Shown: one piece after another, positions 16,493-25,712 of the stretch
Position numbering within the stretch: the first letter of the stretch is position 1
Layout of the letters: every line of letters starts with the position of its first letter
Assembly (NCBI GenBank): GCA_015664885.1
Contig: DQPL01000118.1
Location: 26,166-90,165 of the forward strand
Source: Gemmatimonadota bacterium
Lineage (GTDB): Bacteria > Gemmatimonadota > Gemmatimonadetes > Longimicrobiales > Gaopeijiaceae
Length of the DNA: 64,000 bases
Direction of reading: 5' to 3'
Notes under the pieces: model-generated
The model's database searches: none
What the model was told of the DNA's origin: nothing
Seen by the model: only the letters and a program-made list of their open reading frames with translations
Program-made: the position numbers and the translations under genes

Positions 16493-18895
16493 ATGAGCCG
16501 TTGTCGTGTGTTCTTGTGCCTTTTGTTCGTGTCGTTCGTCGCCGCTCCTCTGGATGCGCAAGATGGGTACCGGCTGCCGCCGTCCGAGGTCGTCGAGATC
16601 CTCGACGCACCCAACACCCCATCCGTGAGCGTGAGCCCCGACAACGAGTGGCTGATCCTCACGCACCGCAAGAGCATGCCGTCGCTGGCCGACATGTCCC
16701 AGCCGATGCTGCGCATCGGTGGCCGGCGCATCAATCCGGCGACCAACGCGCGCTTCAGCCCTAGTCTGGTCACGGGCTTCTCGGTGATGCGGGTGTCTGA
16801 CGGCAGCGAGCGCACGATCGACCTCCCGCATGAGGACGGCTGGGGCTCCCCTGGCTTCTCTCCCGACGGCGCGCGCTTCTTCGTCACCAGAGACAACGAC
16901 ACCGGCATCGAGCTCTGGATCGGGGATGTCCAGGCCGCCACGGCCGAGCAGATCCCTGGCCTGGTCGTCAACACGGCTCGCGGAGGCGCTTGTCAGTGGA
17001 TGCCCGACTCCGAGCACTTGCTCTGTCATCAAGTGATCGACGGGCGCGGCGCTGTGCCCGAGAAGCCCGCGGTGCCGGCGGCTCCGGTGATGCAACAGAA
17101 CCTGGGCGTCGTCTCTGTGGTTCGCACCTATCAGGACCTGCTCAAAGACCAGCATGACGTCGATCTTTACGACTACTTCATGGCATCGCAGCCGATTTTG
17201 GTGGACGCACCGACCGGTACCACTGTTCCGATCGGGGTCTCAGGCAACTACGCAGGACTCGTGGCGTCGCCCAGCGGAGACTACTTCCTCGCCGAGCGCA
17301 GGAAGAAGCCCTTCAGCTACCTGGTCACCGATCGCTCTTTCCCCATGGATGTCGAAGTCTGGGACGCGCGGGGGAACGTGGTGGCCACGCTCGCTGATGT
17401 GCCGCTGCGGGAGACCGTGCCCATCGGCGGCGTGCCAACAGGTCGCCGCAACTTCAGTTGGCTGGCCGGAGAGCGGCATGCCATCGTCTACGTAGAAGCG
17501 CTCGATGGCGGCGATACGCGGACGCCCGCTCCGGAGCGGGACAAGCTCATGCGGCTCGAAGCTCCCTTCGCGGGGTCGGGCACTGAAGTTGCCCGCACGA
17601 CGCTCCGCTATGCCGGCCTTCGACGCGGCGAAGGGACGATGGCCTTCCTGATGGAGTCCGAGCGCCCCACGCGCACCCGGCGCACGTGGAGAATCGATTT
17701 GGCGGGTGGCTTCGAGCCCGAGCTCATGTTCGAGGTGAATACCGAGGATCGCTACAACGATCCCGGCAGTCCCATGATGGCACCCGACGCACAGGGCGAC
17801 TATCGCATGATCCAGGACGGTGACTGGATCTTCCTGTCCGGGCCGGGCGGCTCGGACGACGGGGACAGGCCCTTCCTCGATCGCTTCAACACGCGCACGA
17901 AGGTGACCGAGAGGCTTTGGCGGGCCGCCGCGGGGTCGTACGAAGTGATCATCGAGATGCTCGACGATGAAGGCAGCAGGGTTCTCACGCGCTACGAGTC
18001 GACAACCGATTTTCCCAACTACTTCGTTCGCGAAACACGCAGTGGCAACGGGGACCAGATCACGGCGTTCATGAATCCGCACCCGCAGCTCAGCGAGGTC
18101 GAGAAGCGGTTCATCACCTACGCTCGCGAGGACGGCGTGCAGCTCTCGGCTACGCTCTATCTGCCGCCCGGGTACGAAGAGGGTGACAAGGTTCCGTCCA
18201 TCGTGTGGGCATACCCGCGCGAGTACCAAACCGATGACCTCGCGGGGCAGGTGCGCGGCTCACCCCACCGCTTTACACGCATCAGCGGCTACTCGCACCT
18301 GTTCTTCCTCACGCAGGGCTACGCCGTACTGGACGGTGCCGCCGTCCCGATCGTCGGGGGGGACGAGGCGAACGACACCTACGTCGAACAGCTCGTGGCC
18401 GGCGGCCAAGCGGCCGTCGACTTGCTCGTGGATCTCGGTGTCTCCGAAGCGGATCGCATCGGCATCGGTGGGCACAGCTATGGCGCCTTCATGACCGCCA
18501 ATATGCTCGCGCACTCGGACCTGTTCGCTGCAGGCATCGCCCGCAGTGGTGCCTACAACCGGTCGCTCACTCCGTTCGGATTCCAGAGCGAGCAGCGCAC
18601 GTTCTGGGAGGCACCCGAGCTCTACTTCGAGATGTCACCGTTCATGAACGCCGACAAGATCAACGAGCCGCTGCTGTTGATCCACGGCACCGCCGACAAC
18701 AACTCCGGCACGTTCCCAATCCAGTCCGAACGCATGTACCACGCGCTCAAGGGGCACGGAGCGACTGTCCGGCTTGTGATGCTGCCGAACGAGTCTCACG
18801 GCTACCGCGGGCGTGAGTCGGTGCTGCACACTTTGGCCGAGATGATCGAGTGGTTCGACACATACGTGAAGCCGGGGAGGAAGATCACGTTCTAG
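16493..18895 (+). CDS. Secreted S9-family peptidase (S9D, glutamyl-endopeptidase-like)
   Basis: 800 residues from ATG 16493, which has GGGGGA just upstream and begins a clean signal peptide ending LDAQ. An open frame extends further upstream to 16265 but that part looks non-coding. An N-terminal beta-propeller (LRIGGRRINPATNARFSPS and following) precedes the alpha/beta-hydrolase domain with GGHSYGAFM (Ser662), GTADNNSG (Asp735) and NESHGYRG (His769). The propeller opening resembles plant and bacterial S9D glutamyl endopeptidases. It should cut short peptides in the periplasm or outside the cell. Confidence 0.85.
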   Translation: MSRCRVFLCLLFVSFVAAPLDAQDGYRLPPSEVVEILDAPNTPSVSVSPDNEWLILTHRKSMPSLADMSQPMLRIGGRRINPATNARFSPSLVTGFSVMRVSDGSERTIDLPHEDGWGSPGFSPDGARFFVTRDNDTGIELWIGDVQAATAEQIPGLVVNTARGGACQWMPDSEHLLCHQVIDGRGAVPEKPAVPAAPVMQQNLGVVSVVRTYQDLLKDQHDVDLYDYFMASQPILVDAPTGTTVPIGVSGNYAGLVASPSGDYFLAERRKKPFSYLVTDRSFPMDVEVWDARGNVVATLADVPLRETVPIGGVPTGRRNFSWLAGERHAIVYVEALDGGDTRTPAPERDKLMRLEAPFAGSGTEVARTTLRYAGLRRGEGTMAFLMESERPTRTRRTWRIDLAGGFEPELMFEVNTEDRYNDPGSPMMAPDAQGDYRMIQDGDWIFLSGPGGSDDGDRPFLDRFNTRTKVTERLWRAAAGSYEVIIEMLDDEGSRVLTRYESTTDFPNYFVRETRSGNGDQITAFMNPHPQLSEVEKRFITYAREDGVQLSATLYLPPGYEEGDKVPSIVWAYPREYQTDDLAGQVRGSPHRFTRISGYSHLFFLTQGYAVLDGAAVPIVGGDEANDTYVEQLVAGGQAAVDLLVDLGVSEADRIGIGGHSYGAFMTANMLAHSDLFAAGIARSGAYNRSLTPFGFQSEQRTFWEAPELYFEMSPFMNADKINEPLLLIHGTADNNSGTFPIQSERMYHALKGHGATVRLVMLPNESHGYRGRESVLHTLAEMIEWFDTYVKPGRKITF

Positions 18896-19032
18896 GGCTG
18901 GGTCAGCCTCCGTGAACGATAGGGCCAGAAACCTCGTTGACGTAGGTGGTTCCTTCCTTAGGACGAACGGCGACCTCTCCTAAAAGAGGCTGCGATGGAC
19001 CTGGCAAAAAGCCGAGTTGACAACGGTAGCTC

Positions 19033-20256
19033 TCAAAGGCCAGCAACTCGGCTGCCCGTGCCACCGGTCGGAGCGATGAGGATGCCCTTGTTGTCCCAGT
19101 CGACATCGTTGGAGTCCTCCAACTCGAAGCTGCGTCCGTCCAGTAGCGTCACCAGGGAGCCCCACGCTTCCCTTCGCTCGATCCGGCTCAGGAAGCCGAA
19201 CTCGATCGTGAAGACCACGCCGTCTTCATTGCGGCCGTTCAGGAATTCCCACGACGCGGCCTCGTCCGCGTCCCACCGTATCTCGCCCTCGATCTGCTCA
19301 CCCGATTCCGTGACCACGGTGCCTCGCAAGACGTGACCTCCATCGAAGGCGTCGTAGCCAACCACCCCCTCCGCCTCATGAAAGCGCAGAATCTCGAAGT
19401 CGCGCCACTCGACCTCCACCATGCCCAGGTTGGGGTCGGAGATCTGGATGCCTCGGTTGCGGCGGTCGACGTCGTTCGAGCCTCTGAGGTCCAACACGGT
19501 CCCGTCGACCAAGACGACCTGTGCTCCGCGACCGAGACGGGCAATCGAGGTGATCTCGCTGAACCGGATGTCCAGGTCGTCACCGGTCTCCGTGTCTCTA
19601 CCGTCCAGCACGTCTGCCTCGAGAATCTCGTCCAAATCGTAGGAAACGTATCCGGTGAAGAGACGGGCCTCGGAGTCTTCGACAGTTCCGTAGAGCCGGC
19701 CGGAGGAGGCTCGGGCTCCCGAAGGTGCCGCCGAGAACACGACCCGATCGAGATCCTCCCATTCGAGATCGACTTCACGCTCGCCGGGCACATCCACCAC
19801 CAGCTCGCGGATCCGCCTTCCCAGATCGGTGGACGCGCCCTCCATTTCCACCACCTCGCCTGAACGTAGCGTCAGCTAGGCGCGGCCTTCCTCCAAGACG
19901 CGAAGAGACGCGATGTGCCCGAAGCGAATACCCGAAGCAGCCCTCGACGGAAAATCGGGGTCGTCTTCATCCCAGGAAATCCGATACCCGCGAAGGTCGA
20001 TCGTGCGGGTTGGCGGTCCATCTTCCTCGATGGACTCGAGCCAGGCGAAGTAGTTCTCCTCGGGGATGTCCTTGTAGCCGTCCAGAATATCCACCCAGCT
20101 GCCCTCATTCCTGTCCCAGCGGATGAACCCTTCGTGGACGTCGCCGGAGGTCAGGTGGACTTCGCCCCAAATCCGGTGGCCGTCCTGTGCCTGAACCGGA
20201 CCGGCTAGGCAGATCGCAAGCAACAATGAGCAAGCCAACGCTTGCGACAGCGTCAT
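19033..20256 (-). pseudogene. Secreted hypothetical protein split by an in-frame amber codon
   Basis: A signal peptide (ends VQAQDG) and about 125 residues are followed by TAG at 19876-19878. The same frame then continues LTLRSGEVVEME for about 280 more codons to 19033. The second part repeats a theme already present in the first: short beta segments such as GRLYGTVEDSEA, VVLVDGTVLDLRGSNDVD and LLDGRSFELEDSNDVDWDNKGI, so one beta-rich repeat protein is implied. CAG-to-TAG is the simplest lesion. An ATG at 19854 could restart translation, but the product would have no signal peptide. Function unknown. Confidence 0.65.
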
Positions 20257-20332
20257 GTCGTTTTTATTGCTGAAGTGAAGACCGGCCCCGGTTAATGGTA
20301 CGGCTTCAGGGCAAGGGTGGTTTCGCGCCAGC

Positions 20333-22108
20333 CTAAAGAGGCCAGAACCAGGGAATCAAGAGCACGCCCAAGATCCAGAAGATGAGATTGAGCGGTGCGC
20401 CGACACGGACGAAGTCCACGAAGCGGTACTGGCCGGGCCCATAGATCATCGTGTTGGTCTGGTAACCAACCGGTGTCATGAAACTCGACGACGCGGCGAA
20501 CACGACCGCGAACATGAAAGTGCGTGGGTTCGCGTCGATCGAATGCGCCGTGGTGATCGCGATGGGCAGCAGCAGCGCGACGGTCGCGTTGTTCGACATC
20601 ACTTCGGTCAGCAGCATGGTGGCGCCGAAGAACGCGGCAAGCAGCGCGATCGGCCCGAATCCACCGACCGCGTTGACCATTCCCTCCGCCAGCATCGTCG
20701 AAGCGCCGGTCTTTTCCATGGCGGCGCCCAGCGAAAGCATGCCCGCCAGTAGGAAGAGCACGTTCCACTCGATTGCCCCGTAAGCCTCATCGGTCGAGAT
20801 GCACCGGCTCAGTACCATCGCTAGCGCGCCTGTGGCCGCGGCCGCCACGATCGGCAGTAGCCCGGTCGCAGCCACGACGACGACCGAGACCACGATGGCC
20901 AGCGCCTTGGCAGCCTTGGGCCAGTTGAAACGCGGAATCCCGGCTCTGGACACCACCAGGAACACGCGCTGCTCCGTGAGATGCTCGATCTGGTCGTTGG
21001 GCACGTCGATGAGTAGGGTGTCACCCGGCATGAGCGTGATGTTCTCGAACTCGCTGTGTCTGAGCGTTCCGTGCTGCCGGACCGCTAGCACCCAGGCACC
21101 GAAGTTCTCTCGCAGGTGTGACTCCGCGAGGGACTTGCCGGCGAGCGGTGAGCTGGGCCCCACGACGGCCTCGACGAGCCTGGTATCGGTGGACTGGAGG
21201 TCTTCGTCGCGCCATTTCACACTCATTCCAAAGGCGACTCCGGCGCGGTCTTTCAGCTCGTTGATGGTGCGCAGATTCCCCTGGATGCGCAGAACGTCGT
21301 TTTCGCAGAGGATGGTCTCTGGGGTCGGGCGCAGAGTGTCCTCGCCGCGTCGGATCTGGAGAACTTCGATGCCGAGATCTTTCACTAGCGGCGCCGATGC
21401 TAGAGGCCGGCCCACCGACTTCGACCCGGCTTGCAGGATGAGGTCAGTCAGGTAGTCGCCCAGTCCGAAGCTCGTCGTCAGATCCCCTCGCCCGCGGTGG
21501 TCGGGAACGAGCTTTCTGCCCACCGTCATCATGTAGGTGACTCCGACGGCGAAAAAAATCACGCCCAGTTTGGTGAACTCGAACATGCCAAAAGCTCCGA
21601 GCCCCGCTTGCTCCGATATCGCGCTCGCCAGGATGTTGGTCGACGTTCCCAGTACCGTGCACATGCCGCCGAACATCGAAGCGAACGAGAGCGGCATCAG
21701 CAATTTCGACGGGCTCGTATCCGCTCTGCGCGCGACGACGATGACGACGGGGATCAGGATCGCCACCGCGGCCGTATTGTTCAGGAACGACGACAACACG
21801 CCGACACCGACCATCAGGACGAAGAGCATCAGCCCAGAGCTGTGCCGGGCTAGTCTCCCGAGCCCTCTGCCTACGAAGTTCACGGCCCCGCTGCGGAACA
21901 TTCCGGCGCTGAGCACGAACATTGCGCCGACCGTGACCGTTGCGGTGTTGGCGAAGCCGGCCAACCCCTCGGCCGGCGTTAGCACGCGAGAGACGAGAAG
22001 CACGACCATCACGAGGATGGCCACGATGTCGGTAGAGAACTTCTCGGTGACGAACAGCACCACCGCAGCGATCGTCAGCAGCAGTACGAAGCCGATTTCC
22101 AACGTCAC
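20333..22108 (-). CDS. SLC13/DASS-type permease with two RCK_C (TrkA-C) domains
   Basis: 591 residues from a GTG. Two membrane halves surround a cytosolic central region of about 200 residues. The membrane parts carry NNTAAVAILIPVVIV and MSNNATVALLLPIAI, the SNT-like signatures of divalent-anion/sodium symporters. The centre holds two TrkA_C/RCK_C modules (LGIEVLQIRRGEDTLRPTP... and VVGPSSPLAGKSLAES). This layout is common in bacterial SLC13 proteins thought to carry sulfate or dicarboxylates. The sulfite-oxidase-type gene 15 kb away makes a sulfur oxyanion attractive but not shown. Confidence 0.85.
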   Translation of the reverse strand: MTLEIGFVLLLTIAAVVLFVTEKFSTDIVAILVMVVLLVSRVLTPAEGLAGFANTATVTVGAMFVLSAGMFRSGAVNFVGRGLGRLARHSSGLMLFVLMVGVGVLSSFLNNTAAVAILIPVVIVVARRADTSPSKLLMPLSFASMFGGMCTVLGTSTNILASAISEQAGLGAFGMFEFTKLGVIFFAVGVTYMMTVGRKLVPDHRGRGDLTTSFGLGDYLTDLILQAGSKSVGRPLASAPLVKDLGIEVLQIRRGEDTLRPTPETILCENDVLRIQGNLRTINELKDRAGVAFGMSVKWRDEDLQSTDTRLVEAVVGPSSPLAGKSLAESHLRENFGAWVLAVRQHGTLRHSEFENITLMPGDTLLIDVPNDQIEHLTEQRVFLVVSRAGIPRFNWPKAAKALAIVVSVVVVAATGLLPIVAAAATGALAMVLSRCISTDEAYGAIEWNVLFLLAGMLSLGAAMEKTGASTMLAEGMVNAVGGFGPIALLAAFFGATMLLTEVMSNNATVALLLPIAITTAHSIDANPRTFMFAVVFAASSSFMTPVGYQTNTMIYGPGQYRFVDFVRVGAPLNLIFWILGVLLIPWFWPL

Positions 22109-22221
22109 GTGCGTCCCCCGATCTCCGAGTCTCGGTGCCCGATGTGCTGGCCGGATGCCGAAGCATACACTGGTGCGTGCCGACTCTCACCCCATCCCCG
22201 TCTCATAGGCTCAGCGAGCGC

Positions 22222-22704
22222 ATGACCCCAACCCCCTTCGAAGCCCTTCGCGAGGTCGTGCGTCCCGAGTGGATCGACGCGAACGGCCACCTCAACATGG
22301 GCTACTATGTCGTGGCCTTCGACTTGGCCACGGACGCGTGGCTCGACCACATCGGACTGACCCCGGCCGAACGGGACAGATCTGGTGCCACCACGTTCAC
22401 GCTCGAGTCGCACGTCAACTATCTGCGTGAGGTCAAAGAGGGCGATCCGTTGCGCTTCACGACGAGACTGCTCGCATACGATGCCAAGCGCATCCACTAC
22501 TTCCACGAGATGCACCACGCGACGGGAGGCTTCCTGGCCGCGACCAACGAGCTCATGTCGCTGCACGTCAGCCTCGAGACCCGTCGCGCGGCGCCGATGG
22601 CCGAGGACGTGCTCGCTCGCCTAGCGGAGGTGTTGAGCGAGCATGAGAGGCTGCCCATGCCTTCGCAGGTGGGGCGCCGCATCGGACTCGACGGGAAGCC
22701 GTAG
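22222..22704 (+). CDS. Hot-dog-fold thioesterase (4HBT family)
   Basis: 160 residues from ATG 22222; an earlier in-frame ATG (22135) gives a non-conserved leader. The hot-dog signature is clear: VRPEWIDANGHLNMGYYVVAFDLA with the Asp/Asn pair of YbgC-like enzymes, then FTLESHVNYLREVKEGD and RIHYFHEMHH. Such enzymes hydrolyse acyl-CoA thioesters in the cytoplasm; carnitine-metabolism thioesterases look most alike. It is divergent from the SLC13 gene and stops 4 bases from the convergent dctM gene. Confidence 0.8.
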   Translation: MTPTPFEALREVVRPEWIDANGHLNMGYYVVAFDLATDAWLDHIGLTPAERDRSGATTFTLESHVNYLREVKEGDPLRFTTRLLAYDAKRIHYFHEMHHATGGFLAATNELMSLHVSLETRRAAPMAEDVLARLAEVLSEHERLPMPSQVGRRIGLDGKP

Positions 22705-22708
22705 TTGC

Positions 22709-24010
22709 CTACTCCATCCTTCCAGGCAGCCAGAGCGCGATTTCCGGGAAAGCGATAAGCAGCGCGATCACGACCATCTCACCGAGCACGAAGGGAAGCA
22801 CGCCCATGAAGATTTCACCCATGGGCACCTCGGGCGCGGTCCGGCGCATCACGAAGACGTTGGCCCCCACCGGTGGGGTCACCAGGGCGAGCTCAGCCAT
22901 CACCACGGCGAAAACGCCGAACCAGATGGGGCTGATGCCGAGCTCGCCCACGACGGGCATCAGGAACGGAATGGTCAAGACGAGCATGCCGAACACATCG
23001 AGCATCGCGCCCAGCACCAGGTAGAGCAGAACCAGAAGCACGAGGAAGCCCACTCTGCCCAGGTCCATCGCGACCAGGATGGACACCATGTTCTCGGTGA
23101 TGCCCGTGATCGCCAGGAACCGGGCCACCAGATAGCCGCCGACGATGATCGCGAAGATCATCGCGCTGATGAGAGCCGTCTCCTCGAGCGCCTTGCTCAT
23201 GGCCCGCCTCGTCAGCCTGCGCCTGATGGCGGCGGTCACGAGGACACCTGTGCACCCCACGCCGGCCGCCTCCGTGGGCGTGAAGATGCCTCCGTAGATC
23301 CCGCCGATCACCAAAAGGAACAGCCCCAGAATGGGCACGAGGCCGATGGTCGAGGTCCAGCGTTCCTTCCAGGTCGCCCCCGGTCCCGGCGGACCCAGAG
23401 AAGGTGTGATGATGCAGCGCACTAGGATGATCGCCGAGAACATCGCAGCCGTCAGAATACCCGGGAGGATGCCCGCGATGAAGAGCGCCCCGATCGACGT
23501 CTCGGTCATCACGCCGTAGAAGATGAAGATGAGGCTGGGAGGGATCAGGATGCCTAGTGTTCCTGAGGCGGCCAGCGTGCCGGTGGCAAGGCGCGGGTGG
23601 TACTTGTAGCGCCGCATCTCCGGCATGACGATCGCGCCCATCGTGGCCACCGTCGCGATGCTCGAGCCGGTTACGGCACCGAACGCGCCACACGCGATCA
23701 CGGAGGTGATCGCCATGCCGCCCGGCACCTTGCCGATCCACGTGCGCACGCCGTCGTAGAGGTCTGATGCGAGCCCGGTGTGGAAGACCAGTTGGCCCAT
23801 CAGCACGAAGAGCGGAATGGTGACGAAGACGAAGCTGCGTCCCTCGTCCCACGGGATGAGCAGTGTATGAGCGAGAGCCGGCCCAGGCCCCTCCAGAATC
23901 CAGATGCCGACGGCTCCCGTAAGCGCCATCGAGAACGCGATGGGCACGCCCGACATCAGCAGCACGAACATTGCGGCGATGCCGAGCAGGCCTACGAGCG
24001 TGAGGCTCAC
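22709..24010 (-). CDS. dctM: TRAP transporter large permease
   Basis: 433 residues from GTG 24010, whose GTGA overlaps the stop of the small-permease gene. This start removes an Arg-rich out-of-place leader and leaves the usual DctM opening (SLTLVGLLGIAAMFVLLMSG). About 12 membrane segments and family motifs are visible: GAFGAVTGSSIATVATMG, LAASGTLGILIPPSLIFI, FTPTEAAGVGC and a C-terminal TPPVGANVFV. It is the ion-coupled channel subunit of a TRAP system and is the last gene of dctPQM. Confidence 0.92.
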   Translation of the reverse strand: MSLTLVGLLGIAAMFVLLMSGVPIAFSMALTGAVGIWILEGPGPALAHTLLIPWDEGRSFVFVTIPLFVLMGQLVFHTGLASDLYDGVRTWIGKVPGGMAITSVIACGAFGAVTGSSIATVATMGAIVMPEMRRYKYHPRLATGTLAASGTLGILIPPSLIFIFYGVMTETSIGALFIAGILPGILTAAMFSAIILVRCIITPSLGPPGPGATWKERWTSTIGLVPILGLFLLVIGGIYGGIFTPTEAAGVGCTGVLVTAAIRRRLTRRAMSKALEETALISAMIFAIIVGGYLVARFLAITGITENMVSILVAMDLGRVGFLVLLVLLYLVLGAMLDVFGMLVLTIPFLMPVVGELGISPIWFGVFAVVMAELALVTPPVGANVFVMRRTAPEVPMGEIFMGVLPFVLGEMVVIALLIAFPEIALWLPGRME

Positions 24011-24555
24011 GCTTGGTCTCCGTCTTCTTCGCTCTTCCCGTGCACTAGATGCTCCAGGCCGTCCTCGACGCCGGCGGGGTTCGAGAAAAGCCTCGCCACC
24101 AGCACGCACGAGCAGAACGACAGGAACGCCATGAAGGGCCAGATCTGCATTCTGAGGTCCTCACCCGTCTCCCCGGTCCCGATCATGAAGGGCACGAAGC
24201 GAGCGCCCTGCACGGCCATCAGCCCGAAGACGATGATGCCAGCGACGGCTGCAACCACGTCCGCGCCCTTGCGCCGGTTCCCCGAGAGGCGCGTGTACAG
24301 GACCTCCATGCGGATGTGATACCCGCGGTCCCAAGCATGGGGAAGCGCGGAGAAGATCGTCATCAGAAGCAGGAGCCCGTTCACGTCGCGGCCCCATTCG
24401 AGCGGAGCGTTGAACAGGTAGCGCAGGAAGACATCCGAGGTGACCAACACGACGAGCGCCGGCAGGGTCACGTAGATGCCGAATCGGAACAGCTCGTATG
24501 CGAGCCTCTCGGACCAGCGATCGACGCGCTCGGTCGCGAGGTCGAGCCAGGCCAT
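24007..24555 (-). CDS. dctQ: TRAP transporter small permease
   Basis: 182 residues from ATG 24555, five bases after the dctP stop, preferred over upstream starts that read through the dctP 3' end. It has four predicted membrane helices with the DctQ pattern (SDVFLRYLFNAPLEWGRDVNGLL, split by helix 2, then RGYHIRMEVLY). The last four bases overlap dctM. It joins DctM in the membrane and receives substrate from the DctP binding protein. Confidence 0.9.
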   Translation of the reverse strand: MAWLDLATERVDRWSERLAYELFRFGIYVTLPALVVLVTSDVFLRYLFNAPLEWGRDVNGLLLLMTIFSALPHAWDRGYHIRMEVLYTRLSGNRRKGADVVAAVAGIIVFGLMAVQGARFVPFMIGTGETGEDLRMQIWPFMAFLSFCSCVLVARLFSNPAGVEDGLEHLVHGKSEEDGDQA

Positions 24556-24560
24556 CACGT

Positions 24561-25685
24561 TCAAAGCGCGATGATGCCTTGCACCGGCCGCTCCAAAATG
24601 TGGTCCCAGAGTTCCTGGTCGGTCCAACCGTCGTACACCGCCGCGCGTTGTCTCGCTTCGCGAACGAAATCTCCCGCCGGCAGCCCTCGTGCCTCGTTCT
24701 CCTCGATGAAGCGCTGCTCCAGGGGGAGGATCGCGTCGACCCACTCCTGTCGCTCCTCCGGAGTGAGCTCGATGACTTCCACGCCTCCTGCAACGAGCGT
24801 CTCGATCGAGCGGTCCAGGGCCTCCCCGCCGTAGTAGTTGCGGTGGGCGACCTGCCCGCGCAGACGGAAGAGATTGTACAGCTCCACGCGCAGGTCTTCC
24901 GGCAGACCGTCGAAGGTGCGAGGGCTCAGGCAGTATTGCAGCACCGTGTGCGTCAGGCCGACGCGGGTGAAGTAGTTCCCGGTCTCGTGCAGCCGATACG
25001 CGGCCATGTCGGGACCGCCCAGCGCGACCGCGTCCAGGATGCCTCTCTGGAACGCCGTGTAGGTCTCGGCCGCCGCCATGACTACGGGAACCGCGCCCAC
25101 CTGTCGGATGATTGCCGCGGTGAGCCCGCCGGTCGCGCGCACCTTAAGCCCGCGAATATCCGCGGGCGAGCGGATGGGCGTCTTGGAGATGATGTCGTAG
25201 GCGCTCGTCGAGTCACAGTGAGCGAGGTACACGCCCATGCGCTCGTACTCGTCCTTCAGGTACTCGGGATAGAGCTCCTCCGAGACCAGAGCCGCGACGC
25301 CGGGGTTCGGGAAGAGGAAGGGCAGCTGGAGCCCGTGCGTGAGGTGGAAGCTGCCCGGCTGGTACGTGGCGTATGCGTGTGTGTAGTCGGTCACTCCCGT
25401 CGCAACCGCCTTGAATCCGTCGAGGGGCCCGTGCAGTAGCTTGTCGACGAAGTGCTCCCAGCGGATTCGTCCGCCGGTGCGCTCGGTGACGATCTCCTCC
25501 CAGGGCAGGAAAACTTTCCCGTAGAGTCCGTGAGAGTTCGGAATGTGCGCTGTGTAGCGGAGTAGCACCGAATCGCCGGTGACGTCGCGGCTCCCGCGCA
25601 CGAAGGGCGCGACCGCTCCTACGCCGAGCAGCGAGGCCAGCACACGGCGCCGGCTCCAGTTTGCAGCGGAATCGTCCGGAGTCAT
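24561..25685 (-). CDS. dctP: TRAP transporter substrate-binding protein, Tat-type signal
   Basis: 374 residues. A twin-arginine signal (SRRRVLASLLGVGAVAP) precedes the DctP fold: YTAHIPNSHGLYGKVFLPW at the start, then IRSPADIRGLKVRATGG holding the conserved Arg that binds the substrate carboxylate, and PVVMAAAETYTAFQRGILDA. It is first in the dctPQM operon and lies 27 bases after the penicillin acylase stop's region on the same strand. The ligand is probably an organic acid; the linked acylase suggests an amide or acyl product, which is inference. Confidence 0.88.
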   Translation of the reverse strand: MTPDDSAANWSRRRVLASLLGVGAVAPFVRGSRDVTGDSVLLRYTAHIPNSHGLYGKVFLPWEEIVTERTGGRIRWEHFVDKLLHGPLDGFKAVATGVTDYTHAYATYQPGSFHLTHGLQLPFLFPNPGVAALVSEELYPEYLKDEYERMGVYLAHCDSTSAYDIISKTPIRSPADIRGLKVRATGGLTAAIIRQVGAVPVVMAAAETYTAFQRGILDAVALGGPDMAAYRLHETGNYFTRVGLTHTVLQYCLSPRTFDGLPEDLRVELYNLFRLRGQVAHRNYYGGEALDRSIETLVAGGVEVIELTPEERQEWVDAILPLEQRFIEENEARGLPAGDFVREARQRAAVYDGWTDQELWDHILERPVQGIIAL

Positions 25686-25712
25686 TGGGCTGATCTCGGG
25701 CCTCGGCAGCGC

